Assembly (NCBI GenBank): GCA_017553505.1 | Contig: JAFZLD010000003.1 | Location: forward strand, 62,001-126,000 | Length of the DNA stretch: 64,000 bases | From: Lachnospiraceae bacterium | GTDB lineage: Bacteria; Bacillota; Clostridia; Lachnospirales; Lachnospiraceae | Direction: 5' to 3' | Shown: positions 7,948 through 16,208 of the stretch, in pieces | How the letters are laid out: the number at the start of each line of letters is the position of its first letter | Numbering within the stretch: position 1 is the stretch's first letter | Translations under genes and position numbers: made by a program | Notes under the pieces: model-generated | Database searches by the model: none | Told to the model about the DNA's origin: nothing | What the model saw: the letters and a program-made list of their open reading frames with translations, nothing else

Positions 7948-8982
7948 ATGAAAAAGACGTCTTTCACCATAGTAGTTACCACAGAGTGTAATTTGAACTG
8001 TACTTATTGCTATGAAAAACATTTTAACAGGGCAGTAATGACTCGTGAAGTTGCTGAAAAAACTGTGGAATTTATCAAAAACAAGATAAAGGAAAACAAA
8101 CTTGAGTATGTCATTATTCGATTTCACGGCGGAGAACCGTTATTAAATACAGAAGTAATCAAATTTATCATGGATGAACTTGAGACACAGCCATGCAAGA
8201 TAGGTTACTTCATGACGACGAACGCAACGTTAATAAAAGAAGAAATGTTGCCTTTTCTTCGCAAAATTGATGCACTAAGCGTGAGCATGGACGGAACGGA
8301 AGAAGAACACGACAGAAACAGAATCGATAAAGGCGGAAAAGGAACATATCAAAGAGTCCTTGAAAAAGTGAAGCTGCTTCTTGAATATATGCCCAATTTG
8401 ACTGCAAGAATGACTGTCACTCCTGACACATATAAGAACATATATACCAATTTTATAAGCCTTTCGGAGTTGGGAATAAGAAATATAGATCCTTTTTTGG
8501 ACTTTACATCCGATGTGTGGACGAGTGAAATGCTCGCCGAATATATGGATGAAATGAAGAAGGTGGCAATCTATATCAAAGAAAAGGAAAAAGAAAATAT
8601 AACCATAAGGACGGCGATGATTGGTACTGCCACAACAAAGACAAAGAATACTTTGTGCGGTGGCGGTAAGACTTCTTTTTCCATTACGCCGGAAGGGAAC
8701 ATATATCCGTGCATGGAAGTTGCTTTCAATAAGGCGTTTCTACTTGGCAATGTTGAGGCGGGATGCGATAATTGTGAGCTTCTTGAAGAAATAGAGAAGG
8801 TGGGGCATGAAAGAAACAAGTCATGCGACGGTTGCGGCAGATATGATTATTGCATGGTGACCAGATGCAAAATAGTAAACTATGCACATACGGGAGACTA
8901 TAACTTGCCCAAGCCGATAATGTGCGCCAATGAGCATATTAAGTTAGGCTTGGAAAAGTATTTGATTAACTTGACCATATAA
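7948..8982 (+). CDS. Second radical SAM/SPASM maturase
   Basis: A 344-residue enzyme that lacks the N-terminal recognition domain and begins almost at the barrel. It shows C14-x3-C18-x2-C21-Y and FHGGEPLL, the style of anaerobic sulfatase-maturase-like enzymes. The C-terminal SPASM part is rich in cysteines (CGGGK, GNIYPC, CDNC, CDGCGRYDYC, RCK), enough for two auxiliary clusters. It starts five bases after the first maturase, so the two are probably made together. Having two maturases suggests two modification steps or a heterodimer in which the first binds the leader. Its target is presumably the peptide encoded just downstream. Confidence 0.88.
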   Translation: MKKTSFTIVVTTECNLNCTYCYEKHFNRAVMTREVAEKTVEFIKNKIKENKLEYVIIRFHGGEPLLNTEVIKFIMDELETQPCKIGYFMTTNATLIKEEMLPFLRKIDALSVSMDGTEEEHDRNRIDKGGKGTYQRVLEKVKLLLEYMPNLTARMTVTPDTYKNIYTNFISLSELGIRNIDPFLDFTSDVWTSEMLAEYMDEMKKVAIYIKEKEKENITIRTAMIGTATTKTKNTLCGGGKTSFSITPEGNIYPCMEVAFNKAFLLGNVEAGCDNCELLEEIEKVGHERNKSCDGCGRYDYCMVTRCKIVNYAHTGDYNLPKPIMCANEHIKLGLEKYLINLTI

Positions 8983-9024
8983 TCATATGGAAATATGGAA
9001 GTTTTGAGGAAAGGAGGAAAAATT

Positions 9025-9198
9025 ATGTTGAAGATTGAAAAGATCGAGGACAAGAGCCTTAACCTCGATGTTCAGGGCCAGGGTTGCTGGGATGACTGCT
9101 TCATTGGCGAACATTGGGAGGCAAAGTCTGACTTCAAGACAAACGGTTGTTGCTGGCACAATGACAACTACACTGCAGCATCCTGCATCATTTTCTAG
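9025..9198 (+). CDS. RiPP precursor peptide, cysteine-rich core
   Basis: A 57-residue peptide starting at the ATG 9025, six bases after a perfect AAAGGAGG site; the longer frame from 8995 lacks one. Residues 1-17 are charged and cysteine-free (leader-like), ending near VQGQG. The core holds five cysteines (21, 25, 42, 43, 54) in blocks GCWDDC and GCCWHND and a C-terminal SCIIF. Cys-Trp pairs and Trp-x-Asp/Asn triplets fit thioether (sacti/ranthipeptide) or three-residue cyclophane chemistry. Its codons are C/G-ending, unlike the AT-rich maturase genes, which suggests high expression. I do not recognise it as a named RiPP class. Confidence 0.8.
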   Translation: MLKIEKIEDKSLNLDVQGQGCWDDCFIGEHWEAKSDFKTNGCCWHNDNYTAASCIIF

Positions 9199-9221
9199 GA
9201 TAGGTGTGGCACAAGATGCCG

Positions 9222-9251
9222 AGGTGCTCTATAATAAGTTATAGAGCACCT
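9222..9251 (+). other. Perfect hairpin behind the precursor gene
   Basis: A 13-base-pair perfect stem (AGGTGCTCTATAA / TTATAGAGCACCT) with a TAAG loop, 23 bases after the precursor stop. There is no long T run, so it probably stops only part of transcription or protects the 3' end of the precursor mRNA. Either effect would keep precursor above exporter levels. Confidence 0.7.
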
Positions 9252-9289
9252 TCCAATGGTAAAACATTATAATATGCACGGGGGATAAT

Positions 9290-10354
9290 ATGTGCTTTAT
9301 AATTCGAAATAAATTATGCAATATTGTAAAAAATCCCATATATGCCATAGGCATAGTAGTGATGCTAGCATTTGTATATGTTGAATGTAGCAGATATTTG
9401 GAGGTTAGATACTTTACTGATGATTCTCAGATAATAACACTTGACGAGTCGGAAGTTGGCGAAGCTGATGTGATGGATGGATACATTCCTATGAGCGAGA
9501 AAGAACGATTTGATAGTGGCTTGTCTGAACTTAAGAATGACTTGACGTATATAGGATTGCCTGAAACTGAGGCAGAGGAAATATGCAGTGAAGCCGGCAG
9601 AATGGATATGAGGGAAGCTATAGAATATCTGGGACAGAAATGTAGCTTCTTGGCTAATGTTTCAAGCTATTTCTATAAAGATGATGCTAAAAAGGGAACG
9701 GCCGAGGCGGTCAATTCATACATAAAAAGCGCTTTGGCACGAGAAGACTACATGGACTATTTCGGTCGAAAGTTCGCCGATTATCTGGGGACCGTGTTTG
9801 CTTTCTTTTGTTTGATACTTTTTCCGTTCTATTTTGGATCGGATTGCAAGAAAGATATCTACGAACTTCTTCATACCAAGCCTTTGTCCGGTAAGAGATA
9901 TATAGTTTCTCAAGCTCTTGGCAGCATACTTGCGGGGCTGTTGGCTGTTGCGGTAATAACGCTTGTGTTTCAGGGAATTGTTTTCTTCAGAAAGGGAAGC
10001 TTTGATTTTGCTGCAGATACCCTACGGATATGGAAGTATTCACTTTGGTGCATCATTCCGGGAATTGTTTTTGTTTCGGCAATTTTTCTTTTGGCAAGTG
10101 TTACCTTTAAGTCACCGTTTCCGGCGATTCCACCGGTTTTTCTGCTGATTTTATATTCAAACTCCGGTGTGAAAAATGTTGAGGGCTCATTTGCTTATCT
10201 GCACCGTCCGGGTTCGATTTTGATAAGGTATCCCGAGCTGTTTTTCGAAACGAAAATTTCGGATCGGTTCTATGCATATCAAGCAGGACTCGTTGTTGTC
10301 GGATTGCTGATAATAATGCTTGCAACGGTAGTATGGGAAAAGAAAAGAGTGTAA
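9290..10354 (+). CDS. ABC-2-like membrane subunit of the RiPP cluster
   Basis: A 354-residue membrane protein. One N-terminal helix (about 17-37) is followed by a 125-residue extracytoplasmic, acidic, helical domain and then about five membrane helices from residue 165 onward. This is the shape of ABC-2 permeases with a large first loop. The region YELLHTKPLSGKRYIVSQALGS is typical of the cytoplasmic coupling segment. It probably pairs with the second permease and the ATPase at the end of the operon. That complex may give self-protection against the mature peptide, an inference from the context only. Confidence 0.7.
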   Translation: MCFIIRNKLCNIVKNPIYAIGIVVMLAFVYVECSRYLEVRYFTDDSQIITLDESEVGEADVMDGYIPMSEKERFDSGLSELKNDLTYIGLPETEAEEICSEAGRMDMREAIEYLGQKCSFLANVSSYFYKDDAKKGTAEAVNSYIKSALAREDYMDYFGRKFADYLGTVFAFFCLILFPFYFGSDCKKDIYELLHTKPLSGKRYIVSQALGSILAGLLAVAVITLVFQGIVFFRKGSFDFAADTLRIWKYSLWCIIPGIVFVSAIFLLASVTFKSPFPAIPPVFLLILYSNSGVKNVEGSFAYLHRPGSILIRYPELFFETKISDRFYAYQAGLVVVGLLIIMLATVVWEKKRV

Positions 10355-10361
10355 TAAAGAT

Positions 10362-11021
10362 ATGGGATGTTCGTTATTAAGAAAGGTTAAAACGTACATA
10401 GGGGTATCGCTTCCTTGGTATATTTGTGCCCCTGTCATTATGTTTGCTCTTGTCTTCCCCATAGTATTCGGGTGCGAAACTTATGAAGATATTGGTGTCA
10501 TGTTAGACAGGTGCATTAGCTTCCTGGCGATTTTGACCTTTTCAAATGTTTATCATGTTGAGTTACAGCTTAGAACATCCGAAGTATACAGTCTCTTGCC
10601 CAAGGGCAGAAAAAGGGCAGATATTTTAAAAAGAATATTTGTGCGATTTTTATTTCTGACTGTCATTGTGCTTGTCTGCTTTGCGGGATATACATTAAAA
10701 GGAGTGCATACATATGCGGATCAGGATACGGGCGTTGTGTGTGCGCAGGCTTTTTTTTCTATTGTGGCTGTAATGCTTTTTTTTGGAGCGATAAGTTTTT
10801 GGGCTGTAAATCTGACCGGCAGTATGGCTGTCGGAGTCGGAATAAGTATTGCAGTCTGGATGATTCTTGTTTCGGCTTTGGCAGCAGGACTTCCCGCACT
10901 GATTAATGTTTTTGCATATGGTGCTGCGAAAGACTGGTATATTGGGAAAATTACGGCAATAGCAGCGGCTGTTTTGTTTTTCATAGCGGGAACAGTGGCA
11001 ATAGATAACAGGAAAAAGTAA
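10362..11021 (+). CDS. Second membrane subunit of the RiPP cluster
   Basis: A 219-residue protein with six hydrophobic helices and the same topology as small ABC-2 permeases; the segment VYSLLPKGRKRADILKRIF is the likely cytoplasmic coupling loop. It starts eight bases after the preceding permease gene and ends four bases before the protease gene. With the larger permease it can form a heterodimer for the ATPase encoded at 13790. No close family is recognised. Confidence 0.65.
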   Translation: MGCSLLRKVKTYIGVSLPWYICAPVIMFALVFPIVFGCETYEDIGVMLDRCISFLAILTFSNVYHVELQLRTSEVYSLLPKGRKRADILKRIFVRFLFLTVIVLVCFAGYTLKGVHTYADQDTGVVCAQAFFSIVAVMLFFGAISFWAVNLTGSMAVGVGISIAVWMILVSALAAGLPALINVFAYGAAKDWYIGKITAIAAAVLFFIAGTVAIDNRKK

Positions 11022-11024
11022 GAC

Positions 11025-12017
11025 ATGAGTAACGGGGCGGCTTGTAAGGTTGCAATAGTTGACAGCGGAATAGATTTAAACTTGTATGAAAGCCATGTGG
11101 TTAAATATGTTGAATATGCAGAGAATGCCGGAAATGAAGGTGAATATGATTCAAACGGCCACGGCACACTTTGTACTTCTGCAATGCTGTCTGTTAATCC
11201 CAACCTGCAATTGGTGGTAATAAAGGTACTTAATGAAAAAAATATGTGCTCCGACGAACGATTGCTAAGAGCACTGAATCTATTAAAAGATGTAGATGCA
11301 GATATTATAAATTTAAGCCTTGCAACACATTCGACGGAGTCATTTGAACGATACAAAAAAGTGGTGGCGGAACTGACGGATCAGGGGAAGGTTGTTATTG
11401 CGGCCACTGCAAACGGGAACAAGGATTCGTTACTATCCGGATTGGATAGGACAATAGGAGTATACGGAAATCTTTTTTGTGCTGCCAAAGACTTTTGGTA
11501 TCAGAAGGGGAATGCAGTTCAATGCGTTGCGGACAGTTTGCCTTACCTATACAGAGGTCGTCATGGAGAATATGAGCTTTTTGGCGGAAACAGCAAGGCT
11601 ACAGCCATTTTTTCGGGAATTGTATCACTGCATATGGATGAGCTGAAGGCTTGTAATTTTGAAGAAAAAGAAATAATCCTTCAAAGGATGGCCAAAAGGC
11701 AATCCTGGGTCAAAGGAGAGATTTGCGCGGATCCCAAAATGATTGAAGAATGCAACATCGAGCCGGTTAGAGACGAACTTTACTGGAAAGTTGCGGAAGT
11801 AATGGCAGGAAAATTCGCGGTAGGCGTAGAGGATATCGTTAATCGGAGCGATAAGCGTTTATATGAATGGGGGTTAACACGTTACAACGCGTTTGACATA
11901 GTAGAGGCATTGGAAAGAGAAACAGGAACTAAATTGCCATATTCGAAAATAAACTTTTTCTGGTTTGGGTCGCTGGATGCTCTTTGCAACAATATAAGAA
12001 TGGTAAAAGCGGTTTGA
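11025..12017 (+). CDS. Cytoplasmic subtilisin-like (S8) protease of the RiPP cluster
   Basis: A 330-residue serine protease of the subtilase clan without signal peptide or propeptide. The triad is visible as D13 (IVDSGI), H46 (NGHGT) and S190, with oxyanion Asn130 (ATANG). The serine motif reads GGNSKATAIFSG instead of the usual GTSMATPHVAG. Residues about 215-330 form an extra helical domain of unknown role. Because the exporter lacks a C39 peptidase domain, this enzyme is the best candidate for removing the leader peptide inside the cell before export. It is tightly packed between the permease and exporter genes. Confidence 0.82.
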   Translation: MSNGAACKVAIVDSGIDLNLYESHVVKYVEYAENAGNEGEYDSNGHGTLCTSAMLSVNPNLQLVVIKVLNEKNMCSDERLLRALNLLKDVDADIINLSLATHSTESFERYKKVVAELTDQGKVVIAATANGNKDSLLSGLDRTIGVYGNLFCAAKDFWYQKGNAVQCVADSLPYLYRGRHGEYELFGGNSKATAIFSGIVSLHMDELKACNFEEKEIILQRMAKRQSWVKGEICADPKMIEECNIEPVRDELYWKVAEVMAGKFAVGVEDIVNRSDKRLYEWGLTRYNAFDIVEALERETGTKLPYSKINFFWFGSLDALCNNIRMVKAV

Positions 12018-12023
12018 GGGTTT

Positions 12024-13766
12024 ATGAATGGCAACGGCTATAAAATAATTTGGAAATACGTTAAGGACATTTATATTAAAAGCAATCTCAAAATCAGTTT
12101 GTCTGTTTTTGTGTTATCTGCAATTAAGATTTTTGGAGTGCTGATTCCTCCGATTTATATCGTTAAGATAATGGATAAGGCAATCCCAAATAATGACGGG
12201 AAAAATATACTTTTATACATTGGCATAATTCTTTTTTTTACAATTTTTGATGCAGTGTTAGGTGTTATATTGCGAAAGCTTTACAACGAAATGAGTAAGA
12301 ATACCTGCATTAAATATCAAAGAAAATGCCTTGAGCATTTATTCAGACTTGATGGCAAGTATTTAAGTAACAGTCGCGTCGGTGAAAAACTGGTGACGAT
12401 GATGAATGATGTGTCTCAGCTTAAAACTTTGACTTCATCGGCTGTTTTTGATTTTGTACTTGATTCGATAACGGCGATAGTTATGCTGATTTTTCTCGCA
12501 AGAATCAAGCTGGATATGCTTTTGATGATTTTGTGCATTCTTCCGGTTATTTACTTAAGCCAGCGATACTTTCAAAAGAAGGGCAGAGAAAAGGCCGCTA
12601 AAGCAAGAGATACACAGAGCAGTTATGCGGATGTACTTCAGACGATAACCACAAGTACAATTCCCTGCATATTGAGTAACGCTAAGTCCTATTTCTTAAA
12701 AAAGAATGACGAAAGAATAATTGAATCGGAGAATTATACCAATGAATTAAATATGGTATATGCCAAGAATTCCGGTGTTTTAAGCTTCTTATCAGCCATG
12801 TTCATTATAACGGTACTTGGCGTGGGCGGATTTAAAGTAATGAGGAACACTTTGTCCATAGGCGGATTGATAGCGTTCAATATGTATTCGCAGAAATTGG
12901 TTGTTCCGATACTTAAAGTCTCCAATATGATTATGACGCTACAGACTGTGGTTGTTTCGATGGAACGCCTTGAGGCATTTATGGCAGAGAAAGAAGTGGA
13001 GCCTCGTAACTTTAATCCCAGAGTGGTTATGGGTAAAGAAAGCAGTGAGATAAGTTTTGAAAATGTTTCTTTTAGCTATGAAGAAAAGCCGATTTTGAAG
13101 GATATATCGTTGAAGTTTGAGAAAGGTTGTTACAACGTTGTTGTGGGTGAAAGCGGATGCGGTAAATCGACGCTGACGATGCTTCTGTACAGAATATGGA
13201 ACGTACAGGATGGATTGATTAAAATTAACGGGCATGACTGCAAAGAGTTTTCGGTAGACAATCTTAGGAATAGCATAACGATAGTTGGGCAGGATTCCTT
13301 TCTTTTTAACGATACGATATTTAACAATATTGCTATGGGTAGTGGATTTGATAAGGATAGGGTGGAAAAATGCTGCCGGATTGCCTGCATACATGACTAT
13401 ATCATGTCGCTTCCGGAGCAGTACGAAAGTCTTGTGGGCGATAGCGGTGTAAAGCTTTCCGGCGGTGAAAAACAGAGAATCTGTATAGCAAGAGCACTCT
13501 TACAAGATACTCCCATACTGGTGTTGGACGAAGCAACTTCAGCACTTGACCAGCTTACGGAGAGGAAGGTTCTTGATAATATTTCAGAATGCATCAAGGA
13601 TAGGATTTTTATCCTAATAACGCACAGACTGGCAAGCATAGTTGATGCGGATAATATTGTTGTTTTAAAAGACGGTGAAGTGGAAGCTTGTGGAAGTCAT
13701 CACGAGCTGATGAGGATTTCGCCGCAATACAAGACGATGTTTGAACGAAAAGAATGCATTGAATAG
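12024..13766 (+). CDS. Peptide-export ABC transporter (membrane domain plus ATPase)
   Basis: A 580-residue half-transporter. Six membrane helices occupy about residues 20-310, and the nucleotide-binding domain about 335-575 has Walker A GESGCGKST, signature LSGGEKQR, Walker B ILVLDEATSALD and switch THRLASI. No N-terminal C39 protease domain is present, so it should export an already trimmed peptide. It starts seven bases after the protease gene, with GAGGG as ribosome site. Homodimers of this class export bacteriocins, lipids or modified peptides; the RiPP product is the natural cargo here. Confidence 0.9.
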   Translation: MNGNGYKIIWKYVKDIYIKSNLKISLSVFVLSAIKIFGVLIPPIYIVKIMDKAIPNNDGKNILLYIGIILFFTIFDAVLGVILRKLYNEMSKNTCIKYQRKCLEHLFRLDGKYLSNSRVGEKLVTMMNDVSQLKTLTSSAVFDFVLDSITAIVMLIFLARIKLDMLLMILCILPVIYLSQRYFQKKGREKAAKARDTQSSYADVLQTITTSTIPCILSNAKSYFLKKNDERIIESENYTNELNMVYAKNSGVLSFLSAMFIITVLGVGGFKVMRNTLSIGGLIAFNMYSQKLVVPILKVSNMIMTLQTVVVSMERLEAFMAEKEVEPRNFNPRVVMGKESSEISFENVSFSYEEKPILKDISLKFEKGCYNVVVGESGCGKSTLTMLLYRIWNVQDGLIKINGHDCKEFSVDNLRNSITIVGQDSFLFNDTIFNNIAMGSGFDKDRVEKCCRIACIHDYIMSLPEQYESLVGDSGVKLSGGEKQRICIARALLQDTPILVLDEATSALDQLTERKVLDNISECIKDRIFILITHRLASIVDADNIVVLKDGEVEACGSHHELMRISPQYKTMFERKECIE

Positions 13767-13789
13767 TGCAATTTCCGGAGGAATAATTC

Positions 13790-14665
13790 ATGAGCATTAC
13801 GATTGAAAACGTCTCAAAAAGGTTCAAGGAGAACATGGCACTTGACAATGTAAGCCTTGAAATCGGAGAAGGAATATACGGACTTTTGGGAGAGAACGGC
13901 GCGGGAAAGACAACGCTTATGCGAATCCTTACCACTTTGCTCGACCCTACTGAGGGAAGTGTGACTATATGCGGGCAGAAACTATGTACCGGCAATCGCG
14001 AGGAGATTAAGAAATTGATTGGCTATCTTCCACAGGAGTTGGGACTTTATCCGTCGCTTACCGTCGTTGAAACCCTTGAATATCTGGGCGGACTTTGCGG
14101 GCTGACCAAAGAAGAACGCAAAGAAAGAATAAGCATGCTTCTTGAACAGACCAACATGTATGAGCATCGTAATAAAAAGAACAGGCAGTTATCAGGCGGA
14201 ATGAAACGAAGAGTCGGTCTGATGCAGGCAATGCTTACAGACCCGAAAGTTCTTATTGTGGATGAGCCCACTACGGGACTGGATCCTGAAGAAAGAATAA
14301 GAATCAGAAATCTATTGTCTGATTTTTCAAAGGGAAGAATGATTATACTTTCTACTCACGTAGTAGAAGATTTGACTGCCACTTGTTTCAGACTCGGGGT
14401 GCTCAAAAAAGGCCGTGTTATGTATCAGGGTTCTTTGACTGATATGATGAAAGCAGCCGAAGGACACGTATTTCGGACGGTAGTCGCGGACGAGAGAAAA
14501 ATGGAAATCCTCAGAAATAAATACAGAATCGTAAACAGTGTTCCCGGAGAAAACGGGTATAAAGTCAGATATATTGCCATGGATACTGCCGATGTAGCGG
14601 ATTCCACAAGCGCAGAGGTATCTTTGGAGGATGCATATATTTATTTAAACAGTATGAACACTTGA
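13790..14665 (+). CDS. ABC ATPase, last gene of the RiPP cluster
   Basis: A 291-residue ATPase of the CcmA/DRA type: Walker A GENGAGKTT, signature LSGGMKRRVG, Walker B LIVDEPTTGLD, switch STHV, and a C-terminal domain of about 75 residues. It has no membrane domain, so it must act with separate permeases. The two ABC-2-like proteins encoded at 9290 and 10362 are the likely partners. In bacteriocin clusters such three-part pumps usually give producer immunity. It has its own GGAGG site and is followed by the operon's terminator. Confidence 0.88.
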   Translation: MSITIENVSKRFKENMALDNVSLEIGEGIYGLLGENGAGKTTLMRILTTLLDPTEGSVTICGQKLCTGNREEIKKLIGYLPQELGLYPSLTVVETLEYLGGLCGLTKEERKERISMLLEQTNMYEHRNKKNRQLSGGMKRRVGLMQAMLTDPKVLIVDEPTTGLDPEERIRIRNLLSDFSKGRMIILSTHVVEDLTATCFRLGVLKKGRVMYQGSLTDMMKAAEGHVFRTVVADERKMEILRNKYRIVNSVPGENGYKVRYIAMDTADVADSTSAEVSLEDAYIYLNSMNT

Positions 14666-14673
14666 AAAATCTA

Positions 14674-14720
14674 GCCCGAATGATTATTAATACCATAATC
14701 ATTCGGGCGCTCTTATTTTT
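14674..14720 (+). terminator. Terminator of the RiPP operon
   Basis: Perfect 14-base-pair stem GCCCGAATGATTAT / ATAATCATTCGGGC followed by GCTCTTATTTTT. It marks the right end of the cluster. Confidence 0.85.
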
Positions 14721-14783
14721 GCCGTCTTTTATTGTAAAGCGGAGAATATTCGTATTATAATAGTATCAGGAGGTACATTGAAT

Positions 14784-15101
14784 ATGGAGGGTAAGTACAA
14801 GAAATGGCAGAAGCTTCTACTGACAGCGGTGTTCCTGATAATTGTTGCATCTGCGATATGCAGGTGTATCATGTATAAAGGAGATAGGGGAGTCATTATA
14901 ATGCTTTCTTTTGTGGCACTTTTATTCTTTGGGGTGCTTTGCGTCGCCGCATTGTTTCCGGCTACATGGAGAATGCCGGATAAAAGTAAGGCTAAGATTA
15001 AAGATCCTGCAAAGTATCAGGAGAATTACACCACGGTATTTGTGATTGTTAATGTGGTATTAAGCGCCACAATGATATTGTTTATTTGGGTTTTACCATG
15101 A
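14784..15101 (+). CDS. Small three-helix membrane protein
   Basis: A 105-residue protein with hydrophobic helices at about 12-30, 40-60 and 83-103 and a lysine-rich loop between the second and third. No motif is recognised. AGGAGG lies at 14768-14773. The ATG at 14784 (10-base spacing) is preferred here, but a TTG at 14778 (4-base spacing) is possible. The kinase-like gene begins 25 bases later, so the two may be co-transcribed. Confidence 0.55.
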   Translation: MEGKYKKWQKLLLTAVFLIIVASAICRCIMYKGDRGVIIMLSFVALLFFGVLCVAALFPATWRMPDKSKAKIKDPAKYQENYTTVFVIVNVVLSATMILFIWVLP

Positions 15102-15126
15102 AATAGTTTATTTGGGGTTTGAATTG

Positions 15127-16176
15127 ATGGACGCAAGAGAAGTAGTGGGGCTTTTTGCAAAAGAAGCCCCTGTTGATATTATAGAGAAGAATACAAGCCA
15201 CGGGGACGAAGATTTCAGAGAAACGCTGATTGTGGATTTGGGCGGGAAAAGGATGGTTATCAAGCTTTCGTCGAACGGCTTCACCGATGAAAAGCATCTT
15301 CTTCTTTGGGAGAGGATTGCTAAGGAGTACAGAAATTTGGGCTATTACTGTCCGCAGTTTATACGGACGATGGATGGTTCTTTCCCCCAGGTTCAGTACA
15401 AAGGCAGAGAGTGTATCGCGTGGGGCGAAGAATTTTCTTTGTACAGGTCTGCGGATGAATTGATAAAAGAAAAGTTTGCGGACACACATCTTGTTAAGGA
15501 TGGGTGGTATTCGTTCCTTGAAGATGCTATGATTATGGATGCTAAGGTTGCGGCGAGACACTTTGACTATACGGATATGCCTTCGGCTTATTGTATGTTT
15601 GAAGTATTCGATCCCAATGATAAGACGGACGAGACTACCGAGGATGCGGAGAAGTGGCTTGCGGTAGCTCGCAAACTGCCGACGGAATTCGCGGGACAGG
15701 TTCAGCGCATCTGGAACAGGTGGCTGGACGCCAGACATGAGCTTGAAAAGATTTATCATAAGCTGCCCACGTCTGTTTTTCAGGCCGATATCAATGATAC
15801 AAATGTTTTGCTTGATGATGAAGGCAATTTTAAGGGCGTTTATGATTTCAACATAGGCGGAAGAGAAGTTTACATTAACTATATAATCCGCCAGGCTCCG
15901 TACGTTTCCACGTGGGATGGGTATGAGGCGCTGGAGGGCGAAGATGTCTTTTTAAACCGTGTGCTTCATGCCTTGGAGATTTCGCGCAAGGCTTATTCTT
16001 TTTCTGAATTGGAGAAAGAAGCTGCGCCGTTACTCTATAAATGCATCAGACCTCTGTGGTGGGCTGCTTCATGCGGACTCGAAGAGACAGGCGACGATAC
16101 TGAGAAGATACGTCGACACTTGGATTGCGTAGAGTACGAGCAGACGAGAGAAATTGATTTTGCTTCACATATGTAG
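15127..16176 (+). CDS. Aminoglycoside-phosphotransferase-like kinase
   Basis: A 349-residue protein with the fold signatures of the APH/choline-kinase family. An N-lobe strand carries an ATP lysine (KRMVIKLS), the catalytic loop is VFQADINDTNVLLDDEGN (H replaced by Q in the usual HGDxxxxN pattern, D and N retained), and the metal-binding aspartate is in VYDFNIGG. The family phosphorylates small alcohols, sugars or antibiotics in the cytoplasm. Nothing here points to a substrate, and antibiotic resistance should not be assumed. The ATG at 15127 is preferred over a TTG at 15112. Confidence 0.75.
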   Translation: MDAREVVGLFAKEAPVDIIEKNTSHGDEDFRETLIVDLGGKRMVIKLSSNGFTDEKHLLLWERIAKEYRNLGYYCPQFIRTMDGSFPQVQYKGRECIAWGEEFSLYRSADELIKEKFADTHLVKDGWYSFLEDAMIMDAKVAARHFDYTDMPSAYCMFEVFDPNDKTDETTEDAEKWLAVARKLPTEFAGQVQRIWNRWLDARHELEKIYHKLPTSVFQADINDTNVLLDDEGNFKGVYDFNIGGREVYINYIIRQAPYVSTWDGYEALEGEDVFLNRVLHALEISRKAYSFSELEKEAAPLLYKCIRPLWWAASCGLEETGDDTEKIRRHLDCVEYEQTREIDFASHM

Positions 16177-16208
16177 ATATACGAATTACTTTAAGGAGTG
16201 ACCGGAAC

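Noticed and set aside
15127-16176. Aminoglycoside resistance gene
   Set aside because: The kinase fold is shared with many metabolic kinases, the catalytic His is replaced by Gln, and nothing in the context suggests resistance.
16177-16208. Manganese (yybP-ykoY) riboswitch before the MntP-ZIP fusion
   Set aside because: Only 32 bases separate it from the previous gene, too short for the element.
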